Source: Anaerolineales bacterium
Lineage (GTDB): Bacteria > Chloroflexota > Anaerolineae > JAAEKA01
Length of the DNA: 64,000 nucleotides
Direction: 5' to 3'
Assembly: GCA_020634615.1 (NCBI GenBank)
Contig: JACKBI010000016.1
Coordinates: forward strand, 62,001-126,000
Shown: in pieces, positions 17,910 to 29,900 of the stretch
Layout: each line of letters opens with the position of its first letter
How positions within the stretch are numbered: position 1 is the first letter of the stretch
The notes under the pieces: model-generated
What the model was told of the DNA's origin: nothing
Database searches by the model: none
Seen by the model: the letters and a program-made list of their open reading frames with translations, nothing else
Position numbers and translations under genes: made by a program

Positions 17910-20900
17910 ATGACACCATCCCATCGGCGCCACCGTCTCTCTTTGCTCGCCGCACTCGCAATTCTTGTTGCCATCGCGCTGATCGCGACACCTTTGAGCG
18001 CCGATCAGCCCAGTGACCCACTGCGAGCAGCCTTTGAGAAGGCCCAGGCGGGCGGCCACGGCTCATACGCCTTTCGGGCCGACGTCGACCAACTCTTCAT
18101 CCCCAAGCCCACGGTCGGCAACCTGGGCGAGCAAAGCCAGAAAGTCGGCCTGCATCTGGATGGAAAAGTGCAACTGCCGGGCCGCGCCGATGTGCAGCTT
18201 TGGGTGCAAACACAGGTCAATGACATGGATCCGGTGCGGTTGCTGCGCGACGGCGACAAGACCTACCTCGCGCGCGGCGACGCATTGACGCCGGTGGAAG
18301 ACCCTGCCAGCATGGGTACCCCCGACTCCAACTACCTTGGATTCCTGATGGCCGCCGAGAACCAACGCGAGCTGGAGCCGGTGCAGGCCGGCGGCGAGCA
18401 GTTCCAACGGGTCGCCTTCGACATCAACGGGCAACGCTTCGCCGAATACGTGCGCGACGTGCTGACGCAACAACTGGCAGGCAAGATGCCGCCAGGCATG
18501 AGCCTTGCCGCGCCGCCGCAACTGGCCAAGATGACCGGACAGGGCGAGTTGTGGATCGATGCGGATGGCTTGCCGCGCCGCCAGATCATCGATTTCGCGC
18601 TACCGGATATCAACGAACAGTACGACGGCAGCGCCCACATGGTCATCGACTACCGCGACTTCGGCCAGATCGACTCGATCGGCGTCGCGGCGCCCGACGG
18701 CGCAGGCGGCTGGCGGCTCGATCAGCAGCAGCCCGCACAGTTGCAATTGCGCGAGGAGACGACGCGCCTGTCGGTGCAATCGATCAGCCTGCTGGCAGCC
18801 GTCATGTTCGTGCTGGCGCTGATCGCATACCGGCGGCGACGCACCGTCTATATCGCCATCGCGGCCACCTTGATCGCTATCTTCGTTGTCAGCCCAATCT
18901 TGCAGTCGCAGCGCATCGTGCGTTTCGACTCTGCCCGCGCCGAGGCTGCTGCCGAGCGCACCACGATCACTTCCGAGGATCTGGGCATGGTGGACGACAG
19001 CCAGCTCGCCGCGCAGCGGGTTGCAGAAACGCTGCAAAAAGCTGTGTCGCGCTCGGAGCCGGTCAAGGAACCGCGCGCCCTGAACAACGATGGCACGCCG
19101 ATCTGTGGCGATGGAGAGATCGGCCTGGACAGCGACGGCGACGGACTGGGCGACTACCAGGAAACCTGCTACGGCACCTACTATCTGGAGCCTGACAGCG
19201 ACAGCGACGGCATCACCGACACGCTGGAAATCAGCGGGACAGTGCTGGCCGACGCCGACGGCAACCCGGTCACCTGGACCAGCAACGCCATCCGGGCCGA
19301 CAGCAACGCCGATGGCTTGACCGACTACTCCGAGTGGCCCGCACCCTACGGCGAGGCGCCGAGCTGGGACCCCGACGGCGACCATATCCCCAACACCTGG
19401 GACTCCGACAACGACGGCGACGGCGTCTACGATGGCATCGACCTGTCGCCCTACACTGTCAGCGACTACATGAACAGCTTCTCGGTCAACACCACCGGAG
19501 GCAACTACGACGGCTACGAATACATTGAAGTGCAGTTGCAGCCGCAGAACCAGGACCACCTGCGCTACAGCACCACCTATCTCGACTGGCCGGACGACGA
19601 TCTGGGCCAGATCATGGACCTGGATGGGTCAACTCAGGACGTGCAACTGGCGCCTGTGCTCCAGGTCTACACCAATGTCTCGCCGCAGCTGGCCGACAAG
19701 TACGGCATTTCCGTGGTGGAAGCTACCGACACACCGTTTTATGATTATGTCATGTACATACCCCTGCAAACGGTGACCGACGGCGGCAACGTCAGCGCTT
19801 TCTATGCCAAGGCTGCGTACACCCCGGACGAGGTGGCCGGCGTCCAGTGGCAGGCGTCCCTGGTGTGGATCGTTCAGGCCGCGCTGGACCAGTACGTCAA
19901 CTGCGCCAATCCTGACCAGCCCAGCGCCACGACCTGCAGCATCGAAACACAAAAGCTGCCCGTCCAGACCTACAACGACACCTTCCGCCTCACCGGACTG
20001 AATGTTACCAAGAGCCAGAATGTCGAGATGGGTATCTTCGGCACACCCGACTCGCCCAACGAGGACAAGTCGTTGTTCAACCTGGCGCTCGGCATGGCAG
20101 CGGCCTTTCTCAACAACCAGCATCCTGACCTGCAAGAGGTGCAGCAGCGTTTCATCGACCCCAGCACGCCGCCGGCGGAGCGCTGGGGAGTGACCACGCG
20201 GGTGGAGGTCGATTATTCGGTCTACCCGCACTCAGACGAGGCATGGGCCGAAACCAACTCCAGCAAAACATTCGACTTTCTCAACACCTGGTACCAGCCA
20301 ACCGACAATCCGTCGCTGCTCTACGCCATGCAGCAGGACGTGGGCGCGTTCAGCATGGACTCCATGGCCGGCCAGCCGATGAATAGCTTCACCGTTTCCA
20401 TGGACACGATCCATGTCATCACGCAGCGCGCGGTGAAGCTGAACACCTACGGCTTCCAGAGCAGCCAATGGGTTGGACTGACGATCAACGAAACGCTGGC
20501 GCTGATGCAGGAACGCTATCCCGACATGACCGACGAAGACGAGTTCTACGTCAACTTCTTCTATCCCCTCTGGCAGCAGGGCAATACATCGATCATTGCC
20601 GTGGACGGCGAGGATATTGCGGGCGAGGAAGCCAATGACCAGGCAATTCTCGAGCAACTGGACTCCGAAACTACCGATACGATGGGCGAGTTCCTGGAGG
20701 CCATCGACGACATCGGTGAGGTTTACCAGGCCATCGTGAAAGGCGAGGGAGCGATCGGGAAACTATGGGAACTGATCCGCAGCTCGGAAAACGCCCAGTC
20801 GATCGGCATTGTGGTTGGATTCTTTGCCGCGGTTGCCATGCTGCTGACGGCTGTACTTGCCTATGCGCTGGGAGGGGCGGACCTGGTGATCGAGATCGCC

Positions 20901-23900
20901 CAATGGTTCTTGTCCAGCCTGGCAACAGTCATGACAGTGTACTACGCCATAGAAATCCTACGCGATCTGAAGAAGTTAGGTGACCTGTTCAAAGCGATAG
21001 AATATGGCAAATGGGGCGACACATTCCTGTGGGCGGGATTCTTGTTGCAGGCCGGCGCCATCCTGTACTTATTTCTCGCGTACGCGGCCGGCCACTCAGG
21101 GATCACGGTCAGCTATGCTGCCGCTGCCGCCATCGTTCAGCTAATCATGGCCACCCTGTTCTTTGTCCTTTCCCTGTTCAATATCACGTTCCTGTTCGTG
21201 GCGCTTTACACGGTGATTGACTTCATCAGCAACCTGTTTGGCTACGACATCACCGGAGCGTTCACCACCTGGCTGACCAATACCCTCTACAATGTCAAAT
21301 ACCTGGTGAAAATCCCGCCAGATGTAGAAATTGCAGCCCAGCAATCGGCTATGGCAACCCCCAACGCTGGCCCCGTACCCGGCAACCAATTCATCCTTAC
21401 GGCCGAGTACACGGGCAAGATCGAGGCTGACAACGGCGGCAGCTACGATGATCTGCGCAAGACCAGCCTCTCCGGGGAGTGGAGCGGCTCGGCAGAACCC
21501 GGCGAAGCCACGGCCAGCGCGCTGAGCAATCCCAACAGTTGCCTCATGACGAATGCCGACAACACATGCACGCAGGATTTACAGGTGCGTTATCTGCTGC
21601 AGGAAGCCAAGCGAAACATGGCCCTGGAGCTGCTCACCATCAACCACTTCGTGTTCGTTATCCAGGGCTGCCCGCTGATCGGCAAGTGCTCCACCGAAGT
21701 GGACACCAGCGACTACCCGGAGCCCAACGACGCCGATGGCATCGAGAAATCGACCGTTACCCTCTATCTGGACGTATTGCCGGCCACGCTGGACGAGCTG
21801 TGGAACTGGGACCAGCTCAACAACCCTGACATCGACGGCGACGGTCTGCCCAACACATCCGACCCCGATCCCAACAACTGGGACCACGATGGCGACACCC
21901 TGAGCGACGCCTACGAAGTGCAATACCAGTCGACCCGCGGCACCCTCTGGAACGCCTGGGACTCGGATGGCGACGGCCTGGGCGACTGGGACGAGACCGG
22001 CATCGCCAGCAACGCCGGCAACCCGGACACCGACAACGACGGTCTGCTGGACGGCGAGGAATGGCTGCACGAAGACCAGAACGGCGTGTGGAGCGGCGGC
22101 TGGCAGGTGCGTCTGTTCGAGACGACCACTGCGTTCACCATCTCCGACCCGACCACGGCCGACAGCGACACCGACGGTCTCCTGGACAGCCAGGAACGCG
22201 CCGGCCAGAGCAGCCCGTGGGCGACCAACGTGGCCCCGGCCCTGCTGACAGTGGCCAGTCCGCACGTCGTCGGACCGGGCGGCCGCTCCGGTGTCTTCGT
22301 CAAGCCGGGCGATCCCGTCTCCTGGCTGATGACCGTCTTCAACGACAGCAACAGGATCATCTCCTCGACGATCACCACCTGCCTGCCCGCAGCGCTGACC
22401 AACCTGACAGGCGGCCAGCTCACCGGCGATGTGGCCGCGCCGCTGCAGATCGGCGCCTGCACAGGCGGAGCGCAATACGCCTGGAACTTCGCGCCGCCCA
22501 CCCAGTTGGGGCTGGGGCTGGAAGTGACGGCCACCCTGACCGCGGACGTCGATGCCGCGCTGACCAATTCCGTGGCCGCTACGATCTCGACGACGCTGCC
22601 GTACAGCGACACGACCCTGGTGCGCGGTGACACGATCACTGTCGATGCCGAGCCGCCGCTGGCAACGTTCTCATCGCCGGTCAACGGTGCGGTGCTGAAG
22701 GGCGACAGTCTGGTCGTCGGCGGCACGGCCAGCGACCCCACCAGTTGGGTAACGGCCGTGCAGGTCGATCTGGCCGATGGCCAGGGCTGGCAAACGCCCA
22801 GCGGTCTCGGCCCGTGGCAGGCGACGTGGATGCTGCCGTCAGATGGCGTCTACACGCTGCAAGCACGCGCCACTGACTACGTCGGCCACCAGAGCAACGC
22901 AAGCCAGGTCAGCGTGACGGTGGACAACACCGCGCCGGCGGCCTCGCTGGCCCTGAACAACGGCGACTTCATCGCCGACATCGACCCCTACGAAACCGGC
23001 GGTGCGCGCGTCACCCTGAGCGGCTCGGCCAGCGACAACCTGTCTGGTCTGGACCGTATTCAGGTCAGCATCGACCGCAAGCCGTGGCAGCAGGCGACAC
23101 TGACGACTACCGGCTACCCGACGCAGAGCGACTGGACCTACCTGTGGCGGCTGCCATCGGACGCCGGCCAGGGCGAGCATGTCATCTCGGTGCGCGCCTG
23201 GGACAGGGCCGGTAATGTCAGCGAGAGCAGCAACACGACTGTGGTGCTCGACCTGCTACCGCCGGGCGACATGCTTTCCAACCTGCCCGACGTGCTGGGC
23301 AACGTCACCTCCTTTGCGCTGGAGGGCCACAGCGACGACATCATGAATGTCCCGCTGCCGGCGCGACCGGAAACGCTGGCCGGCAGCGGATTGGATGCCT
23401 ACGACAGCGCCACGATCTGGCTGGAGCCGCCATCGCCGCTGGTTGACGATGCCATGACGGTCGCCTGGCTGGGAGATGTCAACGGCGACAGCCGCGCTGA
23501 CCTGGCCGTCGGCCTGCCGGCAGCCAACGACGGCGCCGGCAAGGTCGTCATCATCTACGGCGCGGGCGGCGGTTGGCCCGTGATACCGGACGCCACGGCG
23601 TTGAGTGACAGCCCCAGCGGCTACGTCGGCGCGGCGGATGCAGGCATCGGCAGCGTCATCGCGCCCGCCGGCGACGTCAACGGCGACGGATTGAGCGACA
23701 TGCTGATCGGCGACCCTGCCAACGAGCGCGTCTTCCTGGTCTTTGGCCAGGCCACCCCCAACGGCAGCGCGCTGTCGCTGGACGACGAATACGTCAGCAA
23801 CTGGCTGATTCTGACCACGTCCGACAACCTGGTCCTCGGCTCGTACGCGGCTGCGGCCGGCGACGTGGACGGCGACGGCTTCGACGACGTACTCATCGGC

Positions 23901-26900
23901 GGACTGAATGCCAGCGGCGCGGGCAAGGCCTATCTGCTGGCCGGCCAGGCCACCAGTTGGAATGCGACCACTGATCTGGCAACCATGGCACTCGCTAGCT
24001 ACCCCCTGCCTGGCTCCGGCGCCCCGGCTACCGGCGTCGGCGACGTCAACAGCGACGGCTACGATGACTTCGCGATCAGCGATCCGGCAAACTCGCTGGG
24101 CAACGGGCGCGTCGTCTCGCTCTACTTCGGCGCGATGACGCCACCCACGGCGGCCGGCGCCACGGTGACTGCCAACAGCAGCGCAGCGGTGGGCGCCCAG
24201 ATCACCGCGCTGGGCGATGTCAACGGCGACACGTTGCCAGACTTCGGTTTCAGCAATGGACCGCAGCCGCGGGTCGTCTACGGACGCAGCAACGGTTGGA
24301 CCACCGGCATGACCCCCGACGTCACCTTCGGCGGCAGCACGGCGTTCGACGGGTTTATCGCTGCGCCGGGTGACGTCAACGTGGACGGGCTGAACGATGT
24401 GCTGCTGGGCAGCAGCGCCGGCGGCGGCACAGCCTATCTCTTCCACGGCTCGTCCAGCCTGGCCAGCAACCAACCGGTCCAGGCGCAGATCGCCAACGTG
24501 GCCGCGGCAGCAAGCGCGCCCTACGCTGCCGGGGCCGACCTGAACTGTGACCTCTCGTCCGACCTGCTGCTGGTGCCTGTTGCCGTCAGCAATGACGCCG
24601 AGTTGGCAGCCGCGATCGGACCCGCACCGGCGCCGCGCCCCCTTGCCAGCCTGCCCGGCTTCGGCAGGGTCAGCCAACGGCAGCTCGCGGGCCGCGCTCA
24701 GGCTGAGGTCGCGGCGGCGGGTACTCCGGCCATCGCCTTCCGGGCGGTCAGCAACACCGTCAGCGATTGGGCCACGGCCTCCGCATTCACCGGCGACTTC
24801 GACGGCGACGGAAAGGCCGACGTAGCCGGCTGGGATGCTTCGCTATCGGCCTGGCGGCTGTGGCACTCCGACGGCTACAACATGGCGCTGACCTTCAGCG
24901 AATACACGCACAACCTGCCCGCAGCGCTGGGCAGCAACACAGCGCGACTGCTCGGTGACTTCGATGGCGACGGACTGGACGATATCGGCTACTGGGACGG
25001 CGCTTCGTGGCAGTTCCTGCGCGCCGCCGGCGCCAGTGGTTCGTCGTTCAGCTTCACAGCTGTCACCAGCAACCTTGGCGCTGTCACAGGCGGCAACACC
25101 AGCCAGATCCTGGCAACCGACTTCGACGGCGACGGCAGGACCGACCTGCTGGCCTGGAACGGCTCGCTCTGGGAATCGTACATCTCCCAGGCCGCGGGAT
25201 CCGCCTTCGACTTCAACACGGTCAGCAACCCGCTGGGCGGGCTGGCCGGCGGCAACGCGGCCGCTCTGATCGCCGGCGACTTCGACGGCGACGGACTGTC
25301 CGACCTGGCAGCCCGCAACCAGGCCAACACGGGTTGGATCGTGCTGCGCAGCAGCGGGCTGGCCGGCGGCGCGCTGGGCTTCGACCAACTCGCCAGCAGC
25401 CTCAGCCCGGACGTGACGTCTGCGGCAGCCGACCGCAGCGCCGACTTCAACGGCGACGGCAAGACGGATGTGCTGGCCGTAGTGGACGGCGAGGCAGAAG
25501 CGTGGCTGGGCAAGGGCCTGAACACCTCGATGCCGTTCCAGGCGGTGGCCAACAATGTCCTGCAGTTCTCCGGCCAATTGCTGGCCGACGGGCTGACCGG
25601 CGACTTCGACGGCGACGGCAAAGATGACTATGCATCGCCCGACGCGGCTGGCACCGGCTGGGTCTTCCAGCTTGGCGGCGAAAGCGCCGTCCGCGTCGTG
25701 GACGACGACTACTGCGCGACCTGCGCCAACGACGGCCTGACCTGGGGCGTAGATGCCTTCGCCGACCTGCAGCCGGCGCTGGATGCTGCCTGGTTTGCCG
25801 ACACGATCTACGTGCAGCCCGGCACCTACAGCGGCGCCGTAGTCCATGCCGGTCGGGACATGGTGACGATCCAAGGCACGGACGCCGACGCGGTGTTCAT
25901 TGACGGCGGCGGCAGCACCGGCCTGCTGGTCTTCCCACCCAGCGACCAGACCGTCATCTACCCCGACATCCGCGGCGTCACGCTGCGCAACCTGACGATC
26001 TCCAACGTCAGCACCGGTGTGCAGATCAACTACGGCGGCGATCCGGCCAGCGCAACCCTGTCCGACGGCGACAACATCCGGTTGCGCAACCTGCTGGTGT
26101 ACCTCGACCGGACTAACAGCGCGGCGGTGCAGGTGCTGCAATCCGCCGTGTCGCTGCGCCATCTGACGCTGGTGTCCAACGCCCCGGGCGCGCACCTGAT
26201 CGTGAGCCAGCCCGGCTTGCTGTCCAGCAACGCCATCTACCTGCAGGACAACCTGTTCGTGGCGCTGCCCAACACGGCGCCGCTGCCGGCCTGGTGGAGC
26301 GACGCCAACGGCAACGCCGGGCCGACGCTGAACAGCCACTCCGGCTTTGCCAGCGTCAACGGCCAGGCGGGCGACTGGAGCGTCGCGCCGGCCGGCAATC
26401 CGGCGACGTTGATGACACGCGACGAGGCAGCGTTCCTCGACTGGAGCCAGCAGGTCTTCCGGCTAGGCGCCGATTCGGCGGCCCATGGCCTGGCATCGGA
26501 TGGCGGCGACCTGGGCTACTACACCTACCGCGCCCCGGTGACGGTGAACCCTTCGTTCTGCGCCGACTGCGACAACGACGGGCTGACACTGGGCGTCGAC
26601 GCCTTCACGACCATCGGCGATGGGATCGCCTCCGGCGCGCAGCAGGTCCTCATCGACCCCGGTGTCTACCGCGAGCGGGTCGCGCTGGTCAACGGCGTGT
26701 CGCTGTTCGGCAGCGGCGCCGGGCTGACGGTGCTCGCGCCGCCTGGCCCTTCGACAAGCTCAGGGCACGCCCCAATCTCAGGGCAGGCTTTGGTGAGCGC
26801 GGAGAACACGCGGCTGGCCGGCCTGGCGCTGATGACGGTCGCGGGCGAGGGCAGCTCTGCCGGCTTGGCCGTCGATGGACAAGGTTCGTTGACCGTGGAG

Positions 26901-29900
26901 CGGGCCATTATCCGCAACACCACCACAGCCATCAGCGTCACCGGCAGCTCGGCGCTAGCGACGCTGGTCAACGACACGCTGGTCAACAACGGCGACGGCG
27001 TGGCGGCAGCGGACTGCGGCAGCATCGACATGCGCAATTCGATCCTGGCCTTCAACCAGGAAACGGCCCTCAGCATGGAAACTTGTGCGACCACTGCGTT
27101 GCACACCTACAACCTCTACTGGCGCAACGGCCACGACTTCGCCATCGACGGGAGCTTCGTGGACCAGCCCGGACCGGGCGAGATCTTCGCCGACCCGCGC
27201 TTCACCGACGCCGACAACAAGGACTTCCGGCCGCTGGCCGACTCGCCGGTGGTGGACGCCGGCGATCCCAGCGACCCGGCGCCACCCGGCAGCGGCGGCC
27301 GCATCGACCTGGGCTACGCCCAGGCAGCCGAGGCGTCGGTCTACGCCAGTAAGGATTACTGCGAGCAGTGTCTCAACGACGGCCTGGCGTGGCAGGTAAC
27401 CGCCTTCGACACGATCCAGGACGCGGTGGACAACGTGCCGGGCATCGCTGGTCTCTGGACGGTGGGCGTGGCCGGCGGCAGCGAGGCCCAGCCGGCGGTC
27501 TACCACGAGCACGTCCTACTGCCCAGCGGCGTCCGCCTTGTGGGCGAGAGCGCGGATACGACGGTCATCGACGCCGATGACAGCGGTTCGCCGCTGACGC
27601 TGGACAATGTCGCCAACGTCGAGGTCCGTGGTTTTACCATCACCAACGGCGGCGAAGATCCCGGCGACGCCGGCATCGCGGTCACCGGTTCGTCCAACCA
27701 GATCACCATCACCCGCAACATCCTGGGCGGCATCTCGCCCGACGATCCAAGCCTGGCAGGCAACGGCAACGCGGGCGTGCTGTTCGCCGGCGGCGCGACC
27801 GGGTCCATCCTGTTCAACACGATTGTTGCCAACTACGGCTCCGGCGTGGTGGTGGCTGATCCCGCCAGTTGGCTGGACGTCCGCTACAACATCGTCGCCT
27901 TCAACGACGCCGGGCTGGACAACAGCAGCAGCGGACAGATCTTCTCCGACTACAACCTGCTCTACAACACCGACCCTGGCTGGTGTACGACCTGCCAGAA
28001 CTACACCGGTTCGGTGTCGCAGGGTGCGCACGACATCGCCAGCCAGAACCCGGCGTTTGCCGGCTCCGACCCCGGCGATGGCAACTACCGGCTGACGACC
28101 GTGTCTCCGGCGCTGGATGCAGTGCCCAGCGCGCTGGCCGGCGATGTGCCGCCCGGCGGCGGCGACAACGCGGACATGGGCTATTCTGAGCTGCTGGCGC
28201 TGCCGGTCACACTGCTGCTGGGCAAGGAAGGCAACTCGTGCGCGCTGGGCAACTCCGGCATGGCAGCGGTAGCGGTGGGTGTCAGCTACGTCACCGATCC
28301 CAGTCTGCCTGTCAACGAGACACCGCCCGCCACCTGGATCACGCCGACACTGGCGACGCCGGGCGACACCGGCTCATACTGGAGCGCGGACATCCCCTTC
28401 AGCCAGGGCAGCGGCCTGTACCGCGTCTACACGCGGCCGGTGGACCAGGCCGGCAATCGCTCGGACGACGCCCGCGACTGGTTCCGCCAGTCGGTCACGG
28501 TGGTGAACGAGCCACCTGAAGTAACGCTGATCCAGCCGTCCCGCCATCTCACCATTACTGCGGCAGCCGTCCAGTTATTGGCTGCCGTGACAAGTACGCT
28601 CGACAGTCCGCAAGTCGTGTTCCTCGTCGACAGTGCGCCAGTCAGCGCGACGCTGACGCTGAACGGCCTGTACGGCGCGGCCGTGCCACTGGTCAACGGC
28701 CTGCACACCGTCCGCGCCCAGGCAAGCGACAGCGTCGGCAATACGACCGTGACCGATCAAACGGGCGTTCTCGTCATTACCACGGCCGACCAGGCTACCC
28801 TGACCGAACCGGCGCCGGGCGGTGCAATAGCCAGTGCATCGGTCAACCTGGCAGGTTATGTCCACTTCCAGGGCACCAGCGGCAGCGGGCAAGTCGAGGT
28901 ACTGGTAGACGGTATTTCGCAAGGAATGGCAACTGTGGCCGATCCGGCTGCACTGCTGACCACCTGGAACAAAACCGTCACGCTCTCCGGCGAGGGCGAC
29001 CACACGCTGACCTTACACGCCAGCCGGACCAGTGGATCGAGCACCGGCAGCGACGTCAACGCCACGCTGGTCCTGGACACCATCGCGCCCGAGTTGAGCA
29101 TCGACCCGGTCAGCGGCGTCATCAATCACAACACGACCTTCACCGGTGAAGCCAGCGACCCTTCGACGGGTTCAGGACAGGGCAGCGGGCTGGCCGGCGT
29201 CGACGTCAGCCTGAACGGCGGGCACAGTTGGCAGCCGGCTGAGCTGGCCAGCGATGGCTCCTGGTCCTACACCTGGCAGCCGCCTGCTGAACAGGACTAT
29301 GCTGCCTTCCCAATGTGGGCACGGGCAACCGACCTCGCCGGCAACGTAACCGTCGCATCGCTGGCGCCGGCGGTCGATAATCTGCCACCCGGCGGACTCT
29401 CGCCGATCACCTTCAGCCCGGATGAGGGCAGCTATGTGGATGGCACCGCGACGCTCCAGATCACCTGGTCAACCGTGACTGACGGCAGCGGCGAAGCCAG
29501 CGTGCTGGTTGGGGTGGACCAGATCTCCACCACGGTTCCCAGCCAGGTTGCCAGCGGCAACAGCTACAGCGCCAGCCTGAGCAACGCAGGGACGTGGTAC
29601 GCGCACGTGATGACGAAGGACTCGGCCGGCAACACCTGGCTGCGCCACTTCGGGCCGTGGACGGTGTCCGGATCAACCGGTGAGAGCCTGCCGCTGCAAT
29701 CGATCATCGTAGACGGACTGGTCGATGTCCAGCACGGCGAGTGGATCACGACGACCGAACGGCTGGACGACGACACGCGGCCGGCAGGTCAGACCCAGGA
29801 GTTGTATGTGGTCTGGGATGACAGCTACTTCTATACCGCCTGGCAGGGCGCGCTCTGGGCGCTGGACGGCACCCTGGTAATGTACCTGGACGTTCAGAGC

